The notes below the pieces were generated by a model that searched no databases, was not told the origin of the DNA, and saw nothing but the letters and a program-made list of their open reading frames with translations. A program made the position numbers and the translations under genes. From positions 1-50,259 of the forward strand of contig NZ_ANMO01000266.1 of NCBI RefSeq assembly GCF_000338295.1: 50,259 nucleotides of DNA. Direction: 5' to 3'. The DNA is from Rhodopirellula europaea 6C (GTDB lineage: Bacteria > Planctomycetota > Planctomycetia > Pirellulales > Pirellulaceae). Below, piece by piece: positions 1 to 8,340 of this stretch; positions within the stretch are counted from its first letter, which is position 1, and every line of letters starts with the position of its first letter.

Positions 1-2
1 AC

Positions 3-155
3 CGCACACTCGATCCGTGCATGACCGCTCGCGAATGCCTCAGCAAATCGGCTGGCGACAAGGTCAACGCGATTCGTTTGTACCGAATGGAAACCGGTTG
101 TGACCTCGAACAAGCACGCATCGCGATCGAATCCAATATGGTAATGGGATGGTAG
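3..155 (+). CDS. Ribosomal protein L7/L12 C-terminal-like protein (3' part)
   Basis: Frame 3 is open from the window edge to a TAG at 153-155 and encodes about 50 residues. The segment KVNAIRLYRMETGCDLEQAR resembles the helix-loop of the ribosomal L7/L12 C-terminal domain, in which K-x-x-AIKLYRE-x-TG-x-L-x-EA is the usual pattern. Planctomycetes and other bacteria carry stand-alone proteins with this fold that are not the ribosomal stalk protein itself. The start lies outside the window, so neither the length nor the presence of other domains can be judged. Genes 2 and 3 follow on the same strand after 50 bases, so it may head or share their operon. The family match is from memory of the motif and is moderate. 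Confidence 0.55.
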   Translation, partial: RTLDPCMTARECLSKSAGDKVNAIRLYRMETGCDLEQARIAIESNMVMGW

Positions 156-205
156 TGGACCCCGCCGAGTCCTCACCGATTCCATCACTTCCAGATTGAG
201 ATTCC

Positions 206-2971
206 ATGATGAATGCAGCGTCGCCTCCTAACCCATGGCTGTGGTTTGCGTGGTTGATGCTTGTTCCGTTGCTGGTCGGCTGCGATGGCTGTCGTCAAAC
301 CGAAGAAACCGATCTGAAGGAAGAAGTCGCGGAGCAAAAGCTGCCGCCGTTCACCATCAGCTCCGCCAAAGCGTTCCCGGCCACACGTGCGGATGCGGGA
401 ACCAAAGGTGCCACGGACGGAACCATCAAACCAGGACACTGGTTCGCCGCGGGAGTTGCACTGAAAAGCAATCGCGAAGACGAACGCGGTGCGATCATCA
501 CCGACACGAAAATCGTTCGTCCGGCCAATGTGATGAACGACGAAGTCGAACGTTCCGAATTGGAGGCCAAGATTGCGAACGCATCGGCGAGAACGGTTGG
601 CAAATCCTTCCGAGTTCGACGGCCAGCGGTTCTGCCAAAGGGCCAACGCCGCGAGTTAGAAACCCGAGCGTTGGCGTCGGAGGCGGGCGGCAGATTGATC
701 GAAGGCCTCGAGTTTGATGGCGATTTTGTCTCTTCGCGAACCGGCGCCGCCGTGCCGCTCCGGCCGAGCAAGTTCGCGGCGCTCCAACCACAATCGTTTT
801 TCTTTGTCGTTCTCACCGAACGATCCGAGCGCTTCACGCGATTGCAAACCGCGGACTGGGTCGAACCACTGAGGGCCAACAACGAGTTTTATCGACCAAG
901 AGAAAACTACCGCATCGTCATCCCGCCGACAAAAGGCGTCCTGCCACTGTCCGAAACCATGCTGGATTGGACCTCCACCGCAGTGCTGTTTTGGGACGAC
1001 CTGACCTCATCAGCACTGACGCCCGGTCAGCGGAACGCGATCGTTGATTGGTTGCATTTTGGAGGCACGCTGATCGTCAATGGACCATCGGGAACGGACG
1101 CGATTGATGACCCAAGATTGAAAGCTTTGCTGCCAATCGAAGCCGACGGGAACAAGGAACTCAACGGCGACAACGCCATCGCGTTTCTGAAATCACACCG
1201 GGTCAAAACCGACGAATCCATTCCTGCGATCGAAGCGAGATTGTCGGGCGACAACAGCACGGTCTCCGTGGCCGGCCAACCCGCCGCCGAATCGACTTCA
1301 TTGGGCGAAGGCGACTTGGTCTACCAGCGACGAATTGGCCGCGGACGGATCGTGCAAAGCCGCGTGGACCTGCTGAGCGAATGGATGACGGCTTGGAAAT
1401 CCTACGACAGCTTCTTCAACGGCGCCGTTCTGGCTCGACCGCCACGTGTATGCGAGAAACTCGAAGCGTTTCGTGTGTCCGCGCCGCAGTCTTTCCTAAG
1501 AGAAGATGAAATCGACACCGTCTCAGAAGAAGAGATGGCGGCGATCATCAATCAACCAACGGTGCAGCAACGCCTGGTGGGAATGACAATCGAAGATGCC
1601 CCTCCCACGATCAACTCCGGCTTCCGCCTTTTCGCTCGAGACATGCGACTGGGCAAGCTTCCAAGCCAGAGCGACGCCCAAGACGAACCGGACAGTGATG
1701 AAGCGTCGGTCGGATCCGGGCGTCAAAAACCGTCCAGAACGCTCCAGATTGCTTCTGCCAAAGACTACCGAAACCGTCTGGACCAGGAGGTGCTGCAACA
1801 TCCAGTCAGCGGTGTTGGCGGCTGGAAAGACGACAGCGCACTGTTGATGTCCTTTCGGAACTCGTTGCAAGATCGCATTGGAGTCACGATTCCCGATTCG
1901 TCGCTGGTTGTGAAGAGCTTGCTGATCTACTTGATCGTTCTCATCCCGCTCAACTACGCCGTGTTCCGGTGGATGGGACGTCTGGAATGGGCTTGGCTGG
2001 CGATGATTCCGATCGCGTTGGTGGGAGCGTTCATGGTCGCCCGAGCGGCTCAGCTTGACATGGGTTTTGCCCGAAGCCGCAACGAGCTGGCGTTTTTAGA
2101 GATCCCACGCGACCATGATCGCGGACACCTGACCCGCACGATCGCGTTGTACAACTCGCTCGCCAGCAACTATTCGATCCAGTTCGAGAATCCCGACGCC
2201 GCGATCACGATGCTCGCATCTCGGCGAACCGACTCTCGCAACGAAGCCATGTTCGGCTCCGATGGACTGACACTTCAACTTGGTTTTGACGCAGGTCCGC
2301 GTCTCGACGGAATCGCGGTTGGCAGTAACTCCTACGGTTCCGTTCACGTCGAGCAAATGGTCCCGGTCGGCGGCCAACTCTCGTTGTCCCAAGACGGCAG
2401 CACGCTCAGCAATAATTCCAATTTGGAACTAACGGACGTATACGTCATCCGACAACCAGCCGGATCAAGCGAAACTTCGATGACCGAAATCGCGGTGCTC
2501 GGCAGTGTCGCTCCCGGGGAAAATCCAAAGGTGTCGTATCAGCCCGCGGACCAAGTGCGAGTCCCCGGCGACGTCGATTCGGGCGTGCGGCTTTGCATGC
2601 AAAGAATCCTGGCCAGCACTTACATCGAACCCGGCACAACACGGTTGCTGGGGCGACTTGCCAAGGTCCCACTCGATCAAGCGGACGCGGACGAGAGTCC
2701 AGCATGGGGCGGCTTGGAAATCCAACCGGTCTGCAGCCAAGTGGAGGCGGACACGATCGTGTTGGCACACTTGGAATACCCGGCCGTGCCCGCGGCTCAA
2801 CCCGACGAAAACTTGATGGACGACTTCCGCAGTCGAACCAACACGCTGGAAGAAGAGAGGGCGAAGAAAGCAAAAGAGAAGAAAGCAGAAGAATCGAGGA
2901 AGAAACGCGAAGAAGAATCCGCGGGCACTGCCGTCACCGAAGAATCCGACACCACGAAGGAAACGCCATGA
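206..2971 (+). CDS. Large membrane lipoprotein coupled to an ABC ATPase, unknown function
   Basis: This 921-residue protein begins with a lipoprotein-type signal whose lipobox LLVGC places the acylated cysteine at residue 26, followed by GCRQ. Residues about 255-300 (VLFWDDLTSSALTPGQRNAI then a GGTLIVNGPSG turn) resemble the class-I amidotransferase-like fold seen in GldG-type proteins, although no catalytic triad is evident. Two adjacent membrane helices lie at about residues 570-620. The C-terminal 50 residues are extremely charged (Lys/Glu-rich, likely helical). Its stop codon overlaps the start of the ABC ATPase as ATGA, so the two are translationally coupled and probably form one complex. 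No ABC permease is visible downstream; it could lie before the window. Start is the first of two adjacent ATGs; the exact function is unknown. Confidence 0.85.
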   Translation: MMNAASPPNPWLWFAWLMLVPLLVGCDGCRQTEETDLKEEVAEQKLPPFTISSAKAFPATRADAGTKGATDGTIKPGHWFAAGVALKSNREDERGAIITDTKIVRPANVMNDEVERSELEAKIANASARTVGKSFRVRRPAVLPKGQRRELETRALASEAGGRLIEGLEFDGDFVSSRTGAAVPLRPSKFAALQPQSFFFVVLTERSERFTRLQTADWVEPLRANNEFYRPRENYRIVIPPTKGVLPLSETMLDWTSTAVLFWDDLTSSALTPGQRNAIVDWLHFGGTLIVNGPSGTDAIDDPRLKALLPIEADGNKELNGDNAIAFLKSHRVKTDESIPAIEARLSGDNSTVSVAGQPAAESTSLGEGDLVYQRRIGRGRIVQSRVDLLSEWMTAWKSYDSFFNGAVLARPPRVCEKLEAFRVSAPQSFLREDEIDTVSEEEMAAIINQPTVQQRLVGMTIEDAPPTINSGFRLFARDMRLGKLPSQSDAQDEPDSDEASVGSGRQKPSRTLQIASAKDYRNRLDQEVLQHPVSGVGGWKDDSALLMSFRNSLQDRIGVTIPDSSLVVKSLLIYLIVLIPLNYAVFRWMGRLEWAWLAMIPIALVGAFMVARAAQLDMGFARSRNELAFLEIPRDHDRGHLTRTIALYNSLASNYSIQFENPDAAITMLASRRTDSRNEAMFGSDGLTLQLGFDAGPRLDGIAVGSNSYGSVHVEQMVPVGGQLSLSQDGSTLSNNSNLELTDVYVIRQPAGSSETSMTEIAVLGSVAPGENPKVSYQPADQVRVPGDVDSGVRLCMQRILASTYIEPGTTRLLGRLAKVPLDQADADESPAWGGLEIQPVCSQVEADTIVLAHLEYPAVPAAQPDENLMDDFRSRTNTLEEERAKKAKEKKAEESRKKREEESAGTAVTEESDTTKETP

Positions 2972-3894
2972 TCACCTTGGAAGGCTTTGGCAAAGACTAT
3001 GGTGAGTTCACCGCGGTCGAATCGATCGATTTGCAAATCGACGCAGGAGAAACGTTTGGTTTCATCGGCCCAAACGGTGCTGGCAAAAGCACCACGATTC
3101 GCTTCCTCGCCACGTTGTTGCGAGCCACCCGCGGACGCGGTGAGGTTGCCGGATGCGACGTGATGAATGACCCGATGGGTGTTCGCCGCGCGATCGGCTA
3201 CATGCCCGATAACTTTGGCGTCTACGACGGAATGCGGGTTTGGGAGTTCTTGGACTTCTTCGCCGTTGCGTACGGCATCGCTCGATCGCAGCGTGGCCCC
3301 ATCATCGACAACGTGCTCGAACTGCTGGACCTGGGTCACAAACGAGACGACTTCGTCAACGGCTTGTCGCGCGGGATGAAGCAACGGTTGTGCCTCGCCA
3401 AAACTTTGGTGCACGATCCACCGGTGCTGATTCTGGATGAACCCGCCAGCGGATTGGATCCGCGAGCACGTGTGGAAGTCAAAGCGTTGCTGAAAGAGCT
3501 ACGCAGGATGGGCAAGACCATCCTGATCAGCAGCCACATTCTGACGGAGCTCGCCGATTGCTGCACATCGATCGGCATCATCGAACGCGGCCAACTGTTG
3601 ATGAGCGGCCCGATTGATCAGGTGTATCGCAAGATCCGGCGCAACCGCACGGTCGAAATCGCATTCACCGAGAACGCCGAAGCCGGCATCTCGATCCTTC
3701 GCAGCAGCCCCGCTCTTCGCGACCTGGAAATGCGTCCCGATCGAGTGATCGCGGAACTGGAAACCGATGACGCGGGTTTGTCGACGTTGCTCAATCACTT
3801 GATTGCGCAGGGCGTTCAAATGCGATCGTTCTACGACCGCGATCCGACGCTGGAAGACGTCTTCATGAGCGTCACCGAGGGACTGGTCTCGTAG
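2968..3894 (+). CDS. ABC transporter ATP-binding protein
   Basis: This 308-residue cytoplasmic ATPase powers an ABC-2/gliding-type export or membrane-remodelling complex. The sequence shows Walker A GPNGAGKST, a Q-loop region before YMPDNFGVYDGM, the signature LSRGMKQRL, Walker B ILDEPASGLD and the switch histidine in ISSHILTEL. The C-terminal 80 residues are the usual accessory domain of the CcmA/NatA-like subfamily. The ATG overlaps the stop of the 921-residue lipoprotein gene by four bases, so I start it there; an in-frame extension further upstream is only the shadow of that gene. The paired lipoprotein carries membrane helices and is the best partner candidate in the window. The family assignment is firm, the substrate unknown. 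Confidence 0.93.
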   Translation: MITLEGFGKDYGEFTAVESIDLQIDAGETFGFIGPNGAGKSTTIRFLATLLRATRGRGEVAGCDVMNDPMGVRRAIGYMPDNFGVYDGMRVWEFLDFFAVAYGIARSQRGPIIDNVLELLDLGHKRDDFVNGLSRGMKQRLCLAKTLVHDPPVLILDEPASGLDPRARVEVKALLKELRRMGKTILISSHILTELADCCTSIGIIERGQLLMSGPIDQVYRKIRRNRTVEIAFTENAEAGISILRSSPALRDLEMRPDRVIAELETDDAGLSTLLNHLIAQGVQMRSFYDRDPTLEDVFMSVTEGLVS

Positions 3895-3948
3895 GCCTGG
3901 TTTTCACCGGCCGCTTTCAACGTCTAGTGCTGCTCACAACACGAAAAC

Positions 3949-3983
3949 TGCCACCGGCACTCGGCTAGCTCGAGCCGTTGGCA
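3949..3983. terminator. Weak hairpin between convergent genes
   Basis: TGCCA (3949-3953) pairs with TGGCA (3979-3983), and inside it CGGCT pairs with AGCCG. It sits between the end of the ABC ATPase gene and the end of the convergent groES-like gene, where a terminator is expected. There is no T-run, so the call is weak. Confidence 0.25.
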
Positions 3984-4002
3984 CCTGACTCAATTCAGCC
4001 GA

Positions 4003-4332
4003 TCACTCTTCCGGAGCTTCTCGACGGAAGACAGCGACGATGTCATCGACCGGCACGACAAACAACTGGTTGTCGTGTTCCAAGTCCACCGGGATCGCAT
4101 TCTTCGGGTGAAATAGAATTTTGTCGTACTGACGCAGCGGCAACTCTTCATCGTTTTCGACCACGGCACTGATCGTTACGATCCGGCCCGTGATGGTCGG
4201 AATCTCGGCTGCGTCAGGCAGAGCGATTCCGCCACGCGTTTCTCGCTTGGGTTCGTCCTTGCGAACCAAAACGCGATCGCCGATCGGTTCGACGTATTCG
4301 AATACTTTCGGCGCGGTTTTCTTTTTAGCCAT
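4003..4332 (-). CDS. groES: GroES-family co-chaperonin (divergent)
   Basis: The 109-residue product has the Cpn10 pattern: VEPIGDRVLVRKDEPKRETR, GGIALPDAAEIPTITGRIV and a C-terminal FVVPVDDIVAVF strand. GroES caps the GroEL folding chamber. Compared with the usual 95-100 residues it has a short charged N-terminal lead (MAKKKTAPKVF) and a GlyIle-Ala-Leu mobile-loop edge. The segment that normally reads VGDRVLFGKY is replaced by LRQYDKILFHPKNAIPVDLE, so it is a divergent copy. No groEL gene adjoins it; planctomycetes usually encode several GroES/GroEL paralogues, and this may be a stand-alone one. It lies 119 bases downstream of the PIN/TRAM gene on the same strand. Family call firm; whether it is the housekeeping copy is unclear. 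Confidence 0.88.
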   Translation of the reverse strand: MAKKKTAPKVFEYVEPIGDRVLVRKDEPKRETRGGIALPDAAEIPTITGRIVTISAVVENDEELPLRQYDKILFHPKNAIPVDLEHDNQLFVVPVDDIVAVFRREAPEE

Positions 4333-4451
4333 GTCTTGTTTCTTTGGTGCACATTCAGATGAAGCGTCCGGGGGGACTCAAAGAATCCCCAGGACACCCC
4401 GCGAAACGTCGCAAAGATGTCCGAGTCGGGTGGGAACAATCGAAAAGGGCC

Positions 4452-5480
4452 CTAGTGACCGTCCACTTTTGAGAAAATCATTTTGCCAGCGTTGGTTTGC
4501 AGCGTGCTGGTCACACGCACGTCGATCTCTTGCCCGATTTTGTGACGACCTCCTTCGACGACGACCATCGTGCCATCGTCGAGATAGCCGATGCCTTGTT
4601 CGGGGCCTTCGCCGGGTTTGATGATTCGCAATCGGAACGATTCATCTGGCAAGAAGACTGGCCGCAACGAGTTGCTGATCTCGTTGAGATTGATCACCGG
4701 AACACCTTGGACCTTGGCAACCTTGTTCAGGTTGTAATCGCCGGTGACGACTTTGCCTTCCAAGTGCTTGGCCAACAACACCAACTTCAGGTCGACCGTT
4801 TGGCCAGCCAATTCAGGCAGCTCACGGTCGAAGATCTGCAAGTCAACGTTCTCGTCCGCACGCAGCCGGTTCAGCACGTCCAAACCACGGCGGCCTCGCG
4901 TGCGACGCAATTTGTCACTGCTATCAGCGATCGCTTGCAGTTCGCTCAGGGCAAACCGCGGCATGATCAATTGGTTGTCGAAAACTCCCGTCGCGACCAA
5001 GTCCGCGATCCGGCCATCGATGACGACGCTGGTGTCCAGAACCAAGGGCTTGAACCCTTTGACTTCACGAACAAATTCTACGTACGGAATGAGGAAGCGG
5101 AAGTCATCTTTGGTTTGCAGCAACACCGACGTGCAGACATAACACAGCACCAAACCGACGACCAATTGGAAGACCCGCAGATTGCTGGTCATCTCGATCA
5201 GCGGTGCCGCCGCAATCGTCAGAATGAAAGTCAGCAGGACCCCGATCAGCACCCCGAAATACACCGACGTGATTGTGTCGATCCGTTTCCGCGGCACGTA
5301 GATGTCCAGCACCACGATCGCCACAGCCAGCCCCATGATGGCGACAAACGTCAACCACGGAACCGCCTCTGACCCGCCGCTAGGCAGGGAGGTGTTGATG
5401 ATCGCTGAAACGCCTCCGGCGCACAGCAAAAAGATGAATCGCAGGACAATCAGTGCCATGGTGGGTGCAGCGTTGGTCAA
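4452..5480 (-). CDS. Membrane-anchored PIN/TRAM domain protein (YacL-like)
   Basis: The 342-residue protein has four hydrophobic helices in residues 1-125. A PIN nuclease domain follows, beginning LVLDTSVVIDGRIADL, with further acidic residues in ALSELQ, RRGLDVLNRL and VTGDYNLNKVA. A C-terminal TRAM domain is recognised by GIGYLDDGTMVVVEGG and the final beta strands. This is the layout of the YacL/YkwD-like family found in Firmicutes, cyanobacteria and planctomycetes. PIN domains are Mg-dependent RNases and TRAM domains bind RNA, so a membrane-tethered RNA-processing role is an inference. The acidic residues expected for metal binding look intact. The ATG at 5478-5480 is well placed before the first helix. 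Confidence 0.9.
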   Translation of the reverse strand: MTNAAPTMALIVLRFIFLLCAGGVSAIINTSLPSGGSEAVPWLTFVAIMGLAVAIVVLDIYVPRKRIDTITSVYFGVLIGVLLTFILTIAAAPLIEMTSNLRVFQLVVGLVLCYVCTSVLLQTKDDFRFLIPYVEFVREVKGFKPLVLDTSVVIDGRIADLVATGVFDNQLIMPRFALSELQAIADSSDKLRRTRGRRGLDVLNRLRADENVDLQIFDRELPELAGQTVDLKLVLLAKHLEGKVVTGDYNLNKVAKVQGVPVINLNEISNSLRPVFLPDESFRLRIIKPGEGPEQGIGYLDDGTMVVVEGGRHKIGQEIDVRVTSTLQTNAGKMIFSKVDGH

Positions 5481-5694
5481 AACGCCGCTTCAGCAAATAC
5501 GGGGATGAAAAGAGGGAGGCTCCAGTGTAGATGGTACCGCTGGAACGCCCAGGGGGTTCGCCTGTGCAGGAGAACCCTAGGTTAACGGTTGCCACAAATC
5601 GATTGAGTGGGTCCACGGGAGACAAATTGTCCGACCGGAACCAGGGAACTCGTGCTCTCCCGACGGATCAGAAGCGTGCTCAGCACTGATTTGC

Positions 5695-6873
5695 TCACCA
5701 ATCCGACAACGGCCCATTCTTGGACTGCCGCAGGACGGAAAACTGCTGGTCGCAGAACCGGTCCGTCATTCCCGCCAAGTACTCGCCCACCACCCGGGCT
5801 TTCGGCCGGTGCTCAAGTCGACGCCGGAACCGCATGGGCAACCGATCGGGGTTCTCATGCAGAGCCTCAAACAGCGTCCGAACACGATTCGCGGCTGCTT
5901 CCCGGACGGGCATCAACCGATCGTGCCGGTAGACGGCCTCGAACAAAAAGCTCTCTAACTCGGCTCGTTCCGACGCCATCGTCTGCGAATGCCCGACTCG
6001 AATCCCAGCCTGACAGGCAGCATCGGCCGACAAACCGTCCGCGTCCTGCAGCCGCTCGATCGATATATGAAGCAAGTCGCCGACCTGCAAATCGATCAGC
6101 TCGTGAACCAACAATTGACGCAGCGGCCCGATTGGCAACTCGCCCGCTTTTTCACGAACGCGTTCCAACGTCCGGCGGATGATCGCCAGCTCTGACAAAG
6201 CGTCGATCGACAGCAATCCCATCTGCAATGCGTCATCGATATCGTGAGCGTCGTAGGCGATCGAATCTGCCGCGTCGACAATTTGGACTTCCAGCAACGG
6301 AGCATGACCAACAGCGGCTTCGGCCTTGTGTGCCCGGGTGTCTTGGCCGGCCAAAGTCTCCTGCGACAGGTTCAAACCGGGAAACGCGTGGTATCGCTGT
6401 TCGAGTTCTTGAACGATCGTCAGAGCAAATTGGTTGTGCGAGAAACCTCCGACCGATTGCATGCACTCCGAGAGAACGTCCTCTCCGCAGTGACCAAAGG
6501 GCGGATGCCCGATGTCGTGCATCAACGCGAGAGCCTCGGTGAGGTCTTCGTTGAGCCGGAGGACTCGGGCCAGCGTCCGGGCGACGGAGGCGACTTCAAA
6601 CGTGTGAGTCAATCGAGTCCGGTGATACGTGCCCATCTCGCCGGTGAACACTTGCATCTTCCCTGAAAGCCGCCGAAACGCACTGCTGTGCAAGATCCGG
6701 TCTCGGTCGCGACCGTAGGGGCCGCGGTAAGCATGAGGCTGCTCGGGGTGCACTCGTCCCGCCGTGTCAGAGCTGTGCATGGCGTAGGACGCCAGCAGCA
6801 AGTGTTCGCGATCGGCATAACGGCGAAGATCGATCATCGGACCGGCTAGAGACATGAGTCGTCGTTCCATCAA
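5695..6873 (-). CDS. dgt: Deoxyguanosinetriphosphate triphosphohydrolase-like HD protein
   Basis: The 392-residue enzyme shows the HD-domain metal ligands of the dGTPase family: H in RLTHTFEVASVART, the HD pair in ALMHDIGHPPFGHCGE and the later D in VDAADSIAYDAHDIDDA. Family members hydrolyse dNTPs to the deoxynucleoside and tripolyphosphate, controlling dNTP pools. The signature R-x-LHSSAFRRLSGKMQVF near residue 60 is typical of type-2 dGTPase-like proteins of about 370-420 residues. The HGE-type half is shorter than in E. coli Dgt, so substrate range may differ. An in-frame ATG at the seventh codon is an alternative start. It stands alone on the minus strand, 214 bases downstream of the PIN/TRAM gene. 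Confidence 0.9.
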   Translation of the reverse strand: MMERRLMSLAGPMIDLRRYADREHLLLASYAMHSSDTAGRVHPEQPHAYRGPYGRDRDRILHSSAFRRLSGKMQVFTGEMGTYHRTRLTHTFEVASVARTLARVLRLNEDLTEALALMHDIGHPPFGHCGEDVLSECMQSVGGFSHNQFALTIVQELEQRYHAFPGLNLSQETLAGQDTRAHKAEAAVGHAPLLEVQIVDAADSIAYDAHDIDDALQMGLLSIDALSELAIIRRTLERVREKAGELPIGPLRQLLVHELIDLQVGDLLHISIERLQDADGLSADAACQAGIRVGHSQTMASERAELESFLFEAVYRHDRLMPVREAAANRVRTLFEALHENPDRLPMRFRRRLEHRPKARVVGEYLAGMTDRFCDQQFSVLRQSKNGPLSDW

Positions 6874-7509
6874 TGCCGACCGACGTCGGCGTTTTTATTT
6901 TGTCAGCGAATGATATCAGTGGTCAGTAGAAAGCGGATTCTCCGGCGACACCTCCACCATCAGATGGCAAGCCATGGCAGATTCCGTCTCTACCCTCCTA
7001 ACATGCAGCACGATTCGCGCCGCGACGATACTTTGCGCCGCATTAACGCGGCGAATCTCAAATCCGTCCCCATCCAAACGGTGAAGAAGCGGACTCGAAC
7101 TGGCCATCCTCAGCCGCCCGGCAGCCATTTTGCGACACAATGGCTTAAGACGGGTGGGCTGACGCCAGTTCAGCGTAGCTTTCAAGGCGTCATTCTCCCA
7201 TAGCATCTGAAGCTGCCGACCTACTCACAACGAGCGACCTGGGCACGGCTGTTTTAAACCGCGTCATTTTGCACCGTTTCTTGCCTTCAAACGGCTTTCC
7301 ACCCGAATTCAGAGGCGAATTGTCCACAAAAATAACATTAGTCCTTCCTCCCCGGTGGACGGGGTAAGATGCGCCCAACGAATCGGTTGCTGATTCGAAA
7401 GATCGGAATAGACTGAGCCCGCCGAATCGGTGCGGTCCCTACAAACGGTTCTCGCGTCTTTTTCCGACCAATCACTATGATCGGCCTTCCATCCACCTTG
7501 ATTGACAGC
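6874..7509. other. Intergenic region with no convincing gene
   Basis: This stretch lies between the divergent dGTPase-like and glycosyltransferase genes. Two overlapping open frames of about 95 codons (6910-7203 plus, 6916-7206 minus) have no recognisable domain and are mutually exclusive; I treat both as unproven. At 7340-7365 is the GC-rich patch CCCCGGTGGACGGGG, a possible short hairpin. A tRNA-like TTCGAGTCC at about 7091-7100 (minus) lacks pairing arms. Promoters for both flanking genes must lie here but I cannot place them. Confidence 0.5.
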
Positions 7510-8337
7510 ATGACTGACCCAGTAATCGGCTCCGATTCGCCCGTCCCCGCCGCTTCGGCGACCACCACCGCCCCGATCACCAACCGATTCCGCCCGGCCA
7601 AAGTCATCATGGCCCTCCCGGCGTACAACGAAGAGCAATCGTTGCCGGAATTGCTGGAACGAATTGGCGAAGCATTCGCGGACAGCGGACTGCCCTACGA
7701 AGTCGTCATCGTCGACGATGGCAGCAAAGACGACACGGCGAAAATCGCTTCGCAAATGTCGTTTCAAATGCCCATCCACTTGGTGCGGCACGAAGTCAAC
7801 CAAGGACTCGGCGTCACCATCCGGGACGGCTTGAAAGAGGCGGTCGACCGCGCCGGCGAACGCGACATCATTGTTACGATGGATGCCGACAACACGCATC
7901 CACCAGGATTGATCAACCGAATGGTGCAGTCGGTCCACGAAGGATGCGACTGCGTGATCGCGTCTCGTTTCCAAAACGGTGCCCGAGTCGTTGGTGTGCC
8001 GATCGAGCGTCACTTCCTCAGCATCGGGGCTCGCATGTTGTTCACGGTATTGTTCCCAACACGTGGCGTTCGCGATTACACGTCGGGCTATCGAGCCTAT
8101 CGTGCATCAGCGCTGCGAGACGCCTTTGATCATTACGGTGACGACTTCGTTGGTGAGACCGGCTTCTCGTGCATGGCCGACATCTTGCTGAAGCTTCGCA
8201 AACAAGGTTGCGTGTTCGGCGAATCGCCACTGCGTCTGCGTTACGACCAAAAGGGCGGCGACAGCAAAATGCAAGTCTTCAAAACCATCTGGTTGACACT
8301 GAAGATGCTCGGTCGCCACCGAGTCAAAGGAGCTTGA
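7510..8337 (+). CDS. Family 2 glycosyltransferase (DPM1-like)
   Basis: This GT-A fold glycosyltransferase of about 275 residues shows ALPAYNEEQSLPELLERI at its start, the nucleotide-binding VVIVDDGSKDDT, and the metal-binding DxD region VTMDADNTHPPGL. These are the hallmarks of GT2 enzymes related to dolichyl/polyprenyl-phosphate mannosyltransferases. No clear membrane helix is present apart from a mildly hydrophobic stretch near GARMLFTVLFPT. An earlier in-frame ATG at 7477 would add 11 residues; neither start has a clear ribosome binding site. The FAD oxidoreductase begins within 4 bases of the stop, so both are co-transcribed and may work on the same sugar or lipid intermediate. Donor and acceptor cannot be told from the sequence. 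Confidence 0.9.
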   Translation: MTDPVIGSDSPVPAASATTTAPITNRFRPAKVIMALPAYNEEQSLPELLERIGEAFADSGLPYEVVIVDDGSKDDTAKIASQMSFQMPIHLVRHEVNQGLGVTIRDGLKEAVDRAGERDIIVTMDADNTHPPGLINRMVQSVHEGCDCVIASRFQNGARVVGVPIERHFLSIGARMLFTVLFPTRGVRDYTSGYRAYRASALRDAFDHYGDDFVGETGFSCMADILLKLRKQGCVFGESPLRLRYDQKGGDSKMQVFKTIWLTLKMLGRHRVKGA

Positions 8338-8340
8338 TTG

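Noticed and set aside
4497-5372. Long open frame antisense to the PIN/TRAM gene
   Set aside because: It is the codon-position shadow of a GC-biased gene with clear PIN and TRAM motifs on the minus strand.
5554-5577. GGGTTC...GAACCC hairpin between the PIN/TRAM and dGTPase-like genes
   Set aside because: Six-base arms with a 12-base loop and no T-run; too weak to call.
7080-7110. tRNA-like TTCGAGTCC box on the minus strand
   Set aside because: The flanking bases do not pair into a T arm, and no acceptor, anticodon or D arm can be folded around it.
6910-7206. Two overlapping open frames of about 96 codons on opposite strands
   Set aside because: Neither has a recognisable domain, a good ribosome binding site or a neighbour that suggests co-transcription. 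At most one could be real.
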